From Siphonodentalium dalli (lineage: Eukaryota; Mollusca; Scaphopoda; Gadilida; Siphonodentaliidae), in the NCBI GenBank assembly GCA_032622095.1, contig CP136069.1, forward strand, positions 106,792,278-106,856,277: 64,000 nt of DNA, read 5' to 3'. Below are positions 1 to 12,936 of this stretch, in pieces (the stretch's first letter is position 1; each line of letters begins with the position of its first letter). The translations under genes and the position numbers were made by a program. The notes under the pieces are model-generated. The model was not told the origin of the DNA and did not search any database. It saw nothing but the letters and a program-made list of their open reading frames with translations.

Positions 1-321
1 ATCCCCACCACGCACATATATAGGTATCCCCACCACATACATATATAGGTATCCCCACCACATACATCTATAGGTATCCCCACCACATATATATATAGGT
101 ATCCCCACCACACACATATATAGGTATCCCCACCACATACATAAATAGGTATCACCACCACACACATATAGGTATTCCCGCCACATACATATAGGTATCC
201 CCACCACACACATATAGGTATCCCCACCACACACATCTATAGGTATCACCACCACATACATATATAGGTATCCCCAACACTTACATATATAGGTATCCCC
301 ACCACATACATATATAGGTAT

Positions 322-346
322 CCCCACCACATACATATATAGGTAT
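322..346 (+). repeat. Exemplar consensus unit (25 bp)
   Basis: This copy matches the commonest form at all positions. It has 8 C, 2 G, 9 A and 6 T, giving 40% GC and a strong C bias on the + strand. The last 16 bases of the unit (331-346) form an imperfect dyad: ATAC pairs with GTAT and TAT with ATA, with one A:G mismatch. Bases 328-341 alternate strictly between pyrimidine and purine. The consensus contains no CpG. The + strand carries one TAG per unit; the - strand carries no stop in any phase. Confidence 0.95.
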
Positions 347-1084
347 CCCCACCACATACATCTATAGGTATCCCCACCACGAACATATATAGGTATCCCC
401 ACCACATACATATATAGGTATCCCCACCACATGCATATATAGCTATCCCCACCGCATACATATATAGGTATCACCGCCACATACATATATAGGTATCCCC
501 ACCACATACATATATAGGTATCCCCGCCACACACATATATAGGTATTCCCACCCCACACATATATAGGTATCACCACCACACACATATATAGGTATCCCT
601 GCCACATACATATGTAGGTATCCCCCACATACATATATAGGTATCACCACCACACACATATATAGGTATCCCCTCCACATACATATATAGGTATCCCATC
701 ACATACATATATAGGTATCCCCACCACATATATATAGGTATCCCCACCACATACATATATATGTATCCCCATCACAAACATCTATATGTATCCCCACCAT
801 ACACATATATAGGTATCCCCACCACATACATATATAGGAATCCCCACCACGCACATATATAGGTATCCCCACGACATACATATATAGGTATCCCCACCAC
901 CTACATCTATAGGTATCCCCACCACATACATATATAGGTATCCCCACCACATACATCTATAGGTATCACCGCCACATACATCTATAGGTATCCCCACCAC
1001 ATACATATATAGGTATCCCCGCCACACACATATATAGGTATCCCCACCACACACATATATTGGTATCACCACCACATACATCTA

Positions 1085-1330
1085 TAGGTATCCCCACCAT
1101 ACACATCTATAGGTATCCCCACCACACATATATATATAGGTATCCCCACCATACACATCTATATGTATCACCGCCACACACATATATAGGTAACCCCACC
1201 ACATACATCTATTGGTATCCCCACCATACACATCTATAGGTATCCCCACCATACACATATATATGTATCACCGCCACACTCATATATAGGTATCCGCACC
1301 ACATTCATCTATAGGTATCACCAACACATA
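1085..1330. repeat. Recurrent module with GTAACCCC and CTATTGG variants
   Basis: This run combines several rare variants: GTAACCCC at 1,190, then CTATTGG one unit later, flanked by units with CCATACACATC and CCGCCACACTC. The same order of variants appears around 2,388, 4,240, 5,061 and 8,044, always with near-identical spacing inside the module. The copy near 4,240 contains an expanded TATA run. The module is a left-domain marker and I do not see the full combination beyond about 8.2 kb. Confidence 0.8.
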
Positions 1331-2439
1331 CATATATAGGTATCCCCACCACATACACCTATAGGTATCCCCACCACACACATCTATATGTATCACCACC
1401 ACATACATATATAGGTATCCCCACCACACACATCTATAGGTATCACCACCACATACATATATAGGTATCCCCAACACTTACATATATAGTTATCCCCACC
1501 ACATACATATATAGGTATCCCCACCACATACATATATAGGTATCCCCACCACATACATCTATAGGTATCCCCACCACGAACATATATAGGTATCCCCACC
1601 ACATACATATATAGGTATCCCCACCACATGCATATATAGCTATCCCCACCGCATACATATATAGGTATCACCGCCACATACATCTATAGGTATCCCCACC
1701 ACATACATATATAGGTATCCCCGCCACACACATATATAGGTATTCCCAACCCACACATATATAGGTATCACCACCACACACATATATAGGTATCCCTGCC
1801 ACATACATATGTAGGTATCCCCCACATACATATATAGGTATCACCACCACACACATATATAGGTATCCCCTCCACATACATATATAGGTATCCCATCACA
1901 TACATATATAGGTATCCCCACCACATATATATAGGTATCCCCACCACATACATATATATGTATCCCCATCACAAACATCTATATGTATCCCGACCATACA
2001 CATATATAGGTATCCCCCACCACATACATATATAGGAATCCCCACCACGCACATATATAGGTATCCCCACGACATACATATATAGGTATCCCCACCACCT
2101 ACATCTATAGGTATCCCCACCACATACATATATAGGTATCCCCACCACATACATCTATAGGTATCACCGCCACATACATCTATAGGTATCCCCACCACAT
2201 ACATATATAGGTATCCCCGCCACACACATATATAGGTATCCCCACCACACACGTATATTGGTATCACCACCACATACATCTATAGGTATCCCCACCATAC
2301 ACATCTATAGGTATCCCCACCACACATATATATATAGGTATCCCCACCATACACATCTATATGTATCACCGCCACACACATATATAGGTAACCCCACCAC
2401 ATACATCTATTGGTATCCCCACCATACACATCTATAGGT

Positions 2440-4095
2440 ATCCCCACCATACACATATATATGTATCACCGCCACACTCATATATAGGTATCCGCACCAC
2501 ATTCATCTATAGGTATCACCAACACATACATATATAGGTATCCCCACCACATACATCTATAGGTATCCCCACCACACACATCTATATGTATCACCACCAC
2601 ATACATATATAGGTATCCCCACCACACACATATATAGGTATCCCCACGACATACATATATAGGTATCCCCACCACACACATATAGGTATCCTCACCACAC
2701 ACATATATAGGTATCCTCACCACACACATATATAGGTATCCCCGTCATATACATCTATAGGTATCACCACCACATACATCTATAGGTATCACCACCACAT
2801 ACATCTATAGATATCCCCACCACATACATATATAGGTATCCCCACCACATACATCTATAGGTATCCCCGCCACACACATCTATAGGTATCCTCACCACAC
2901 ACATATATAGGTATCCCCACCACATACATATATAGGTATCCCCACCACACACATATATAGGTATCCCCACCACACACATATATAGGTATCCCCACCACAT
3001 ACATCTATAGGTATCCCCACCACAAACATATAGGTATACCCGCCACACACATCTATAGGTATCACCATCACATACATCTATAGGTATCACCACCACATAC
3101 ATCTATAGGTATCTCCACCACATACATATATAGGTATCCCCACCACATACATCTATATGTATCCCCGCCACACACATCTATAGGTATCCTCACCACACAC
3201 ATATATAGGTATCCCCACCACAAACATCTATAGGAATACCCGCCACACACATCTATAGGTATTACCACCACATACATCTATAGGTATCACCACCACATAC
3301 ATCTATAGGTATACATACCACATACATCTATAGGTATCCCCACCACACACATCTATAGGTATCCTCACCACACACATATATAGGTATCCCCACCACATAC
3401 ATATATAGGTATCCCCAACACACACATATATAGGTATCACCACCACATACATATATATGTATCCCTACCACATACATCTATAGGTAACCCCACCACATAC
3501 ATATATAGGTATCCCCACCACATACATCTATAGGTATCCCCACCACACACATATATATGTATCAACACCACACACATATATAGGTATCACCACCACATAC
3601 ATCTATAGGTATCCCCACCACATACATCTATGGGTATTCCCGACACATACATATATAGGTATCCCCACCACACACATATATAGGTATCCCCACCACATAC
3701 ATATATAGGTATCCTCGACACATACATATATAGGTATCACCACCACACACATATATACGTATCACCACCACACACATCTATATGAATCACCACCACATAC
3801 ATATATAGGTATTCCCACCACATACATATATAGGTATCCCCACCACATACATCTATGGGTATCCCCGCCAGACACATCTATAGGTATCACCACCACACAC
3901 ATCTATAGGTATCACCACCACATACATAATTATATAGGTACCCCACCACATACATATATAGGTATCCACACCACATACATATATAGGTATCCCCGCCACA
4001 CACATATATAGGTATCACCACCACATATATATATAGGTATCCCCACCACATACATCTATATGTCTCTCCACCACACACATCTATAGTATCACCAC
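2440..4095. repeat. Partial copy of the 2.98-kb HOR
   Basis: This segment matches about 5,088-6,745 with an offset of 2,648-2,656. Shared markers include CTCATATATAGG followed by TCCGCACC, a GTATACATACC unit (near 3,310 and 5,950), GTATCAACACC (3,551 and 6,207), and GTCTCTCC followed by CTATAGTATC at the right end (near 4,057 and 6,712). It lacks the second half of the HOR. One unit near 3,925 has an added AATT-like stretch (CATAATTATAT) that is absent from the equivalent units near 6,571, 9,554 and 14,689. Confidence 0.75.
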
Positions 4096-4844
4096 CACAT
4101 ACATCTATAGGTATCCCCACCACACACATCTATAGGTATCCCCACCATACACATCTATAGGTATCCCCACCACACATATATATATATAGGTATCCCCACC
4201 ATACACATCTATATGTATCACCGCCACACACATATATAGGTAACCCCACCACATACATCTATTGGTATCCCCACCATACACATCTATAGGTATCCCCACC
4301 ATACACATCTATATGTATCACCGCCACACTCATATATAGGTATCCGCACCACATACATCAATAGGTATCACCACCACATACATATATAGGTATCCCCACC
4401 ACATACATCTATATGTATCACCGCCACACTCATATATAGGTATCCGCACCACATACATCAATAGGTATCACCACCACATACATATATAGGTATCCCCACG
4501 ACATACATATATAGGTATCCCCACCACACACATATAGGTATCCTCACCACACACATATATAGGTATCCTCACCACACACATATATAGGTATCCCCGTCAC
4601 ATACATCTATAGGTATCACCACCACATACATCTATAGGTATCACCACCACATACATCTATATATATCCCCACCACATACATATATAGGTATCCCCACCAC
4701 ATACATATATAGGTATCCCCGCCACACACATCTATAGGTATACTCACCACACACATATATAGGTATCCCCACCACATACATCTATAGGTATCCCCACCAC
4801 ACACATATATAGGTATCCCCACCACACACATATATAGGTATCCC

Positions 4845-7822
4845 CACCACATACATCTATAGGTATCCCCACCACACACATATAGGTATACCCGCCACAC
4901 ACATCTATAGGTATCACCACCACATACATCTATAGGTATCACCACCACATACATCTATAGGTATCTCCACCACATACATATAAAGGTATCCCCACCACAT
5001 ACATCTATAGGTATCCCCGCCACACACATCTATAGGTATCCTCATCACACACATATATAGGTAACCCCACCACATACATCTATTGGTATCCCCACCATAC
5101 ACATCTATATGTATCACCGCCACACTCATATATAGGTATCCGCACCACATACATCTATAGGTATCACCACCACATACATATATAGGTATCCCCACCACAT
5201 ACATCTATAGGTATCCCCACCACACACATCTATATGTATCACCACCACATACATATATAGGTATCCCCACCACACACATATATAGGTATCCCCACGACAT
5301 ACATATATAGGTATCCCCACCAAACACATATAGGTATCCTCACCACACACATATATAGGTATCCTCACCACACACATATATAGGTATCCCCGTCACATAC
5401 ATCTATAGGTATCACCACCACATACATCTATAGGTATCACCACCACATACATCTATAGATATCCCCACCACATACATATATAGGTATCCCCACCACATAC
5501 ATCTATAGGTATCCCCGCCACACACATCTATAGGTATCCTCACCACACACATATATAGGTATCCCCACCACATACATCTATAGGTATCCCCACCACACAC
5601 ATATATAGGTATCCCCACCACACACATATATAGGTATCCCCACCACATACATCTATAGGTATCCCCACCACACACATATAGGTATACCCGCCACACACAT
5701 ATATAGGTATCACCAACACATACATCTATAGGTATCACCACCACATACATCTATAGGTATCTCCACCACATACATATATAGGTATCCCCACCACATACAT
5801 CTATAGGTATCCCCGCCACACACATCTATAGGTATCCTCACCACACACATATATAGGTATCCCCACCACATACATCTATATGTATCCCCACCACACACAT
5901 CTATAGGTATTACCACCACATACATCTATAGGTATCACCACCACATACATCTATAGGTATACATACCACATACATCTATAGGTATCACCACCACATACAT
6001 CTATAGGTATCCTCACCACACACATATATAGGTATCCCCGCCACATACATATATAGGTATCCCCACCACATACATCTATAGGTATCACCACCACATACAT
6101 ATATTTGTATCCCTACCACATACATCTATTGGTAAACCCACCACATACATATATAGGTATCCCCACCACATATATCTATAGGTATCCCCACCACACACAT
6201 ATATATGTATCAACACCACACACATATATAGGTATCACCACCACATACATCTATAGGTATCCCCACCACATACATCTATGGGTATTCCCGACACATACAT
6301 ATATAGGTATCCCCACCACACACATATATAGGTATCCCCACCACATACATATATAGGTATCCTCGCCACACACATCTATAGGTATCACCACCACACACAT
6401 ATATACGTATCACCACCACACACATCTATATGAATCACCACCACATACATATATAGGTATTCCCAACACATACATATATAGGTATCCCCACCTCATACAT
6501 CTATAGGTATCCCCGCCAGACACATCTATAGGTATCACCACCACACACATCTATAGGTATCACCACCACATACATATATAGGTACCCCACCACATGCATA
6601 TATAGGTATCCACACCACATACATATATAGGTATCCCCGCCACACACATATATAGGTATCACCACCGCATATATATATAGGTATCCCCACCACATACATC
6701 TATATGTCTCTCCACCACACACATCTATAGTATCCCCACCACACACATCTATAGGTATCCCCGCCACACACATATATAGGTATCCCCACCCCATATATAT
6801 ATAGGTATCCCCACCACATACATCTATAGGTATCCCCACCACATACATATATAGGTATCACCACCACATTCATATATAGGTATCCCCGCCACATACATAT
6901 ATAGGTATCCTCACCACATACATATATAGGTATCCTCACCACACATCTATAGGTATCCTCACCATACACATATATAGGTATCCCCACCACATACATATAT
7001 AGGTATCCCCGCCACACACATATATAGGTATCCCCACCACACACATATATAGATATCCCCACCACACACATATATAGGTATCACCACCACATACATATAT
7101 AGGTATCCCAACCACATACATATATAGGTATCCCCACCACATACATATATAGGTATCCCCACGACATACATATATAGGTATCCCCACCACATACATATAT
7201 AGGTATCACCACCACACACATCTATAGGTATCCCCACCACATACATCTATATGTATCCCCACCACAAACATCTATAGATATCCCCACCACATACATATAT
7301 AGGTATCCCCACCACATACATATATAGGTATCCCCACCACATACATATAAAGGTATCACCACCACACACATATATAGGTATCCCCACCCATACATCTATA
7401 GGTATCCCCACCAGATACATCTATAGGTATCCCCACAACATACATATATAGGTATCCCCACCACACATCTATAGGTATCACCACCACATACATATATATG
7501 TATCACCACCACACACATATAGGTATCCCCACCACACACATATATAGGTATCCCCACCACACACAAATATAGGTATCCCCACCACATACATATATAGGTC
7601 TCCCCACCACATACATCTAGAGGTATCCCCACCACACACATCTATATGTATCCCCACCACACACATATATAGGTATCCCCACCACATACATCTATATGTA
7701 TCCCCACCACACACATATATAGGTATCCCCACCACATACATCTATAGGTATCCCCACCACATACATCTATAGGTATCCCCACCACACACATATAGGTATC
7801 CCCGCCACACACATCTATAGGT
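4845..7822. repeat. 2.98-kb HOR, copy 1
   Basis: First of two adjacent copies at an offset of 2,983 bp. Matching landmarks are GTATACCCGCC (4,886 and 7,869), GTAACCCC (5,061 and 8,044), GTATCAACACC (6,207 and 9,190), and CATCTAGAGG (7,614 and 10,592, where the offset has become 2,978). About 120 satellite units make one period. The right half holds the module with ACCCATAC, CAGATAC and CATCTAGAGG that recurs further right. Confidence 0.87.
6105..6356 (+). other. TAG-poor island on the + strand, not a gene
   Basis: The + strand consensus has one TAG per unit, so open frames there are rare. Here variants such as ATATTTG and CTATTGG remove the TAG in one phase and leave an 83-codon frame. The duplicated copy at 9,088-9,339 has the same frame because it lies 2,983 bp away, and 58,836-59,087 arose separately from CTTTAGG, CAGATATAGG and CAATATG variants. 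The product would be an H/Y/P/T/I-rich repeat. The frame is explained by loss of stops within the satellite. Confidence 0.85.
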
Positions 7823-7840
7823 ATCACCTCCACATACATC
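7386..7840. repeat. Module with CATCTAGAGG (first of nine copies)
   Basis: A run of about 450 bp with a fixed series of rare variants: a short unit with ACCCATACATC, a unit with CCAGATACATC, a shortened unit ending CACACATC, ACAAATATAGG, GTCTCCCC, then CATCTAGAGG. The CATCTAGAGG unit, which contains TCTAGA, starts at 7,614, 10,592, 13,164, 15,680, 23,371, 26,982, 29,591, 31,343 and 33,383. Copies right of 23 kb share extra changes (GTATCTCCACCAG in several, AGGAATCCCC), marking a sub-lineage. The copy near 15.5 kb has lost some units. Confidence 0.87.
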
Positions 7841-10805
7841 TATAGGTATCCCCACCACACACATATAGGTATACCCGCCACACACATCTATAGGTATCAC
7901 CACCACATACATCTATAGGTATCACCACCACATACATCTATAGGTATCTCCACCACATACATATAAAGGTATCCCCACCACATACATCTATAGGTATCCC
8001 CGCCACACACATCTATAGGTATCCTCATCACACACATATATAGGTAACCCCACCACATACATCTATTGGTATCCCCACCATACACATCTATATGTATCAC
8101 CGCCACACTCATATATAGGTATCCGCACCACATACATCTATAGGTATCACCACCACATACATATATAGGTATCCCCACCACATACATCTATAGGTATCCC
8201 CACCACACACATCTATATGTATCACCACCACATACATATATAGGTATCCCCACCACACACATATATAGGTATCCCCACGACATACATATATAGGTATCCC
8301 CACCAAACACATATAGGTATCCTCACCACACACATATATAGGTATCCTCACCACACACATATATAGGTATCCCCGTCACATACATCTATAGGTATCACCA
8401 CCACATACATCTATAGGTATCACCACCACATACATCTATAGATATCCCCACCACATACATATATAGGTATCCCCACCACATACATCTATAGGTATCCCCG
8501 CCACACACATCTATAGGTATCCTCACCACACACATATATAGGTATCCCCACCACATACATCTATAGGTATCCCCACCACACACATATATAGGTATCCCCA
8601 CCACACACATATATAGGTATCCCCACCACATACATCTATAGGTATCCCCACCACACACATATAGGTATACCCGCCACACACATATATAGGTATCACCAAC
8701 ACATACATCTATAGGTATCACCACCACATACATCTATAGGTATCTCCACCACATACATATATAGGTATCCCCACCACATACATCTATAGGTATCCCCGCC
8801 ACACACATCTATAGGTATCCTCACCACACACATATATAGGTATCCCCACCACATACATCTATAGGTATCCCCACCACACACATCTATAGGTATTACCACC
8901 ACATACATCTATAGGTATCACCACCACATACATCTATAGGTATACATACCACATACATCTATAGGTATCACCACCACATACATCTATAGGTATCCTCACC
9001 ACACACATATATAGGTATCCCCACCACATACATATATAGGTATCCCCACCACATACATCTATAGGTATCACCACCACATACATATATTTGTATCCCTACC
9101 ACATACATCTATTGGTAACCCCACCACATACATATATAGGTATCCTCACCACATATATCTATAGGTATCCCCACCACACACATATATATGTATCAACACC
9201 ACACACATATATAGGTATCACCACCACATACATCTATAGGTATCCCCACCACATACATCTATGGGTATTCCCGACACATACATATATAGGTATCCCCACC
9301 ACACACATATATAGGTATCCCCACCACATACATATATAGGTATCCTCGCCACACACATCTATAGGTATCACCACCACACACATATATACGTATCACCACC
9401 ACACACATCTATATGAATCACCACCACATACATATATAGGTATTCCCAACACATACATATATAGGTATCCCCACCTCATACATCTATAGGTATCCCCGCC
9501 AGACACATCTATATGTATCACCACCACACACATCTATAGGTATCACCACCACATACATATATAGGTACCCCACCACATACATATATAGGTATCCACACCA
9601 CATACATATATAGGTATCCCCGCCACACACATATATAGGTATCACCACCGCATATATATATAGGTATCCCCACCGCATATATATATATGTCTCTCCACCA
9701 CACACATCTATATGTCTCTCCACCACACACATCTATAGTATCCCCACCACACACATATATAGGTATCCCCACCCCATATATATATAGGTATCCCCACCAC
9801 ATACATCTATAGGTATCCCCACCACATACATATATAGGTATCACCACCACATTCATATATAGGTATCCCCGCCACATACATATATAGGTATCCTCACCAC
9901 ATACATATATAGGTATCCTCACCACACATCTATAGGTATCCTCACCACACATCTATAGGTATCCCCACCACATACATATATAGGTATCCCCGCCACACAC
10001 ATATATAGGTATCCCCACCACACACATATATAGATATCCCCACCACACACATATATAGGTATCACCACACACATATATAGGTATCCCAACCACATACATA
10101 TATAGGTATCCCCACCACATACATATATAGGTATCCCCACGACATACATATATAGGTATCCCCACCACATACATATATAGGTATCACCACCGCACACATC
10201 TATAGGTATCCCCACCACATACATCTATATGTATCCCCACCACAAACATCTATAGATATCCCCACCACATACATATATAGGTATCCCCACCACATACATA
10301 TATAGGTATCCCCACCACATACATATAAAGGTATCACCACCACACACATATATAGGTATCCCCACCCATACATCTATAGGTATCCCCACCAGATACATCT
10401 ATAGGTATCCCCACAACATACATATATAGGTATCCCCACCACACATCTATAGGTATCACCACCACATACATATATATGTATCACCACCACACACATATAG
10501 GTATCCCCACCACACACATATATAGGTATCCCCACCACACACAAATATAGGTATCCCCACCACATACATATATAGGTCTCCCCACCACATACATCTAGAG
10601 GTATCCCCACCACACACATCTATATGTATCCCCACCACACACATATATAGGTATCCCCACCACATACATCTATATGTATCCCCACCACACACATATATAG
10701 GTATCCCCACCACATACATCTATAGGTATCCCCACCACATACATCTATAGGTATCCCCACCACACACATATAGGTATCCCCGCCACACACATCTATAGGT
10801 ATCAC
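7823..10805. repeat. 2.98-kb HOR, copy 2
   Basis: Direct tandem copy of the preceding block, with only scattered differences over most of its length. The copies differ most near 9,650-9,760, where two units with a CCGCATATATA start and a repeated GTCTCTCC unit replace the copy-1 order. A 3-bp deletion near 10,068 also separates them. The junction at about 7,823 keeps the 25-bp register, as expected for unequal homologous exchange between units rather than end joining. The right end overlaps the start of the 2.57-kb HOR. Confidence 0.85.
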
Positions 10806-12400
10806 CTCCACATACATCTATAGGTATCCCCACCACATACATCTATAGGTATCCCCACCACATACATCTATAGGTATCCCCACCACACACATATAGGTAT
10901 CCCCGCCACACACATCTATAGGTATCCCCACCACATTCATCTATAGGTGTCCCCACCGCACAAATATATAGGTATCACCACCACATACATATATAGGTAT
11001 CCCCGCCACAGACATATATAGGTATTCCCGCTACATACATATATAGGTATCCTCACCACACACATCTATAGGTATCCCCACCACACACATATATAGGTAT
11101 CCCCACCACACACATCTATAGGTATCCCCACCACATACATCTATAGGTATCCCCACCACACACATCTATAGGTATCCCCACCACACACATATATAGGTAT
11201 CACCACCACGTACATATATAGGTATCCCCGCCACACACATATATAGGTATCCCCACCACACACATATATATAGGTATCCCCGCCACACACATATATAGGT
11301 ATCCCAACCACATACATATATAGGTATCACCACCACATACATATATAGGTATCCTCACCTCACACATCTATAGGTATCCCCACCACACACATATATAGGT
11401 ATCCCCACCACACACATCTATAAGTATCCCCAACACATACATATATAGGTATCCCCACCACATACATATATAAGTATCCCCGCCACATACATATATAGGT
11501 ATCCCCACCACATACATATATAGGTATCCCCGCCACACACATATATAGGTATCCCCACCACACACATATATAGGTATCCCCACGAAACACATATATAGGT
11601 ATCCCCACCACATACATATATAGGTCTCCCCACCACATACATGTATAGGTATCCCCACCACATACATATATAGGTATCCCCGCCACACACATATATAGGT
11701 ATTCCCGCCACATACATATATAGGTATCCTCACCACACACATCTACAGGTATCCCCACCACATACATATATAGGTATCACCACCACATACATATATAGGT
11801 ATCCCCACCACACACATATATAGGTATCCCCGCCACATACATATATAGGTATCACCACCATACACATATATAGGTATCCCCACCACACACATATATATAG
11901 GTATCCCCGCCACACACATATATAGGTATCCCCACCACATACATATATAGGTATCACCACCACATACATATATAGGTATCCTCACCACACACATCTATAG
12001 GTATCCCCACCACACACATATATAGGTATCCCCACCACACACATCTATAGGTATCCCCACCACATACATATATAGGTATCCCCACGACATACATATATAA
12101 GTATCCCCGCCACATACATATATAGGTATCCCCACCACATACATATATAGGTATCCCCACCACACACATATATAGGTATCCCCACCACACACATATATTG
12201 GTATCCCCACCACACACATATATAGGTATCCCCACCACATACATATATAGGTCTCCCCACCACATACATCTATAGGTATCCCCACCATACACATCAATAT
12301 GTATCACCGCCACACACATATATAGGTATCCCCACCACATACATCTATAGGTATCCCCACCATTCACATCTATAGGTATCCCCACCATACACATCTATAT

Positions 12401-12425
12401 GTATAACCGCCACACTCATATATAG
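12401..12425 (+). repeat. Unit with GTATAACCGCC (first of about 27)
   Basis: A unit reading GTATAACCGCCACACTC, or GTGTAACC in two copies, marks a module widely spread through the middle and right of the window. Starts are near 12,401, 18,632, 20,070, 21,296, 22,733, 24,781, 26,219, 27,387, 28,827, 30,579, 36,511, 37,950, 39,052, 40,466, 41,383, 42,534, 43,848, 44,714, 46,029, 46,926, 47,896, 48,791, 56,451, 57,814, 59,113, 62,132 and 63,254. Steps of about 1.44 kb and 1.17-1.23 kb alternate between 18.6 and 28.8 kb. The left 12.4 kb and 30.6-36.5 kb lack it. Confidence 0.87.
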
Positions 12426-12638
12426 GTATCCCCACCACATACATCTATAGGTATCACCACCACATACATATATAGGTATCCCCACCACATAAATCTATAG
12501 GTATCCCCACCACACACATCTATATGTATCACCACCACATACATATGTAGGTATCCCCACCACACACAGATATAGGTATCCCACCACATACATATATAGG
12601 TATCCCCACCACACACATATTGGTATCCTCACCACACA

Positions 12639-12653
12639 CATAAATTATATAGG
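12639..12653 (+). repeat. 30-bp unit with CATAAATTATAT insertion (first of ten)
   Basis: The unit has five extra bases, so that CATATATAGG becomes CATAAATTATATAGG. The insertion unit starts at 12,639, 20,308, 22,971, 23,791, 26,457, 29,064, 30,818, 32,909, 38,188 and 41,621. All ten copies follow a 23-bp unit and a CCTCACC unit, so they descend from one event. None is seen left of 12.6 kb or right of 41.7 kb. The sites at 20,308 and 23,791 also share a GTACTCTCACC change in the following unit, which shows they are closest relatives. Confidence 0.9.
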
Positions 12654-12936
12654 TATCCTCACCACACACATATATAGGTATCCCCGCCACATACATCTAT
12701 AGGTATCCCCACGACATACATATATAGGTATCCCCACCACATACATATATAGGTATCACCACCACACACATCTATAGGTATCCCAACCACATACATCTAT
12801 ATGTATCCCCACCACAAACATCTATAGATATCCCCACCACATACATATATAGGTATCCCCACCACATACATCTATAGGTATCCCCACCACATACATATAT
12901 AGGTATCACCACCACACACATATATAGGTATCCCCA

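Larger units (their letters stand above)
215..2610. repeat. 1,197-bp tandem duplication (two HOR copies)
   Basis: Copy 1 runs about 215-1,412 and copy 2 about 1,412-2,610. Diagnostic variants recur at a constant distance: CACTTAC at about 277 and 1,474, GTAACCCC at 1,190 and 2,388, and CCGCCACACTC at 1,271 and 2,469. The offset changes from 1,197 to 1,198 after one extra C near 2,013. A few single-base differences separate the copies, so the duplication is fairly recent relative to divergence between individual units. The outer limits are good to about one unit. Confidence 0.85.
10365..12936. repeat. 2.57-kb HOR, copy 1
   Basis: The period is anchored on the ACCCATACATC unit, which recurs near 10,365, 12,937 and 15,501 (steps of 2,572 and 2,564). 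The left 1.35 kb of this copy matches the left part of the next copy closely. The right part, about 11,743-12,300, matches 16,806-17,360 at an offset of 5,063 instead. The CATAAATTATAT insertion unit makes its first appearance at 12,639. Confidence 0.8.

Noticed and set aside
3922-3945. CATAATTATAT at 3,925 as an eleventh copy of the insertion unit
   Set aside because: It has four, not five, added bases, lies in a different unit context, and equivalent sites at 6.57, 9.55 and 14.69 kb lack it. It is probably independent.
6105-6356. + strand frame of 83 codons and its duplicate at 9,088-9,339, plus 58,836-59,087
   Set aside because: They occur only where unit variants remove the TAG of the + strand consensus. 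The first two are copies of one another in the 2.98-kb HOR.
11584-11600. CENP-B box in CGAAACAC units
   Set aside because: The - strand reads TTCG followed by TGGGGATA. The essential A and CGGG positions of the CENP-B box are not met.
12639-12653. CATAAATTATAT as a transposon footprint or target-site duplication
   Set aside because: The added five bases do not duplicate flanking sequence in the way of a target site, and no element ends are visible. A slippage or small insertion in the TA-rich part is enough.
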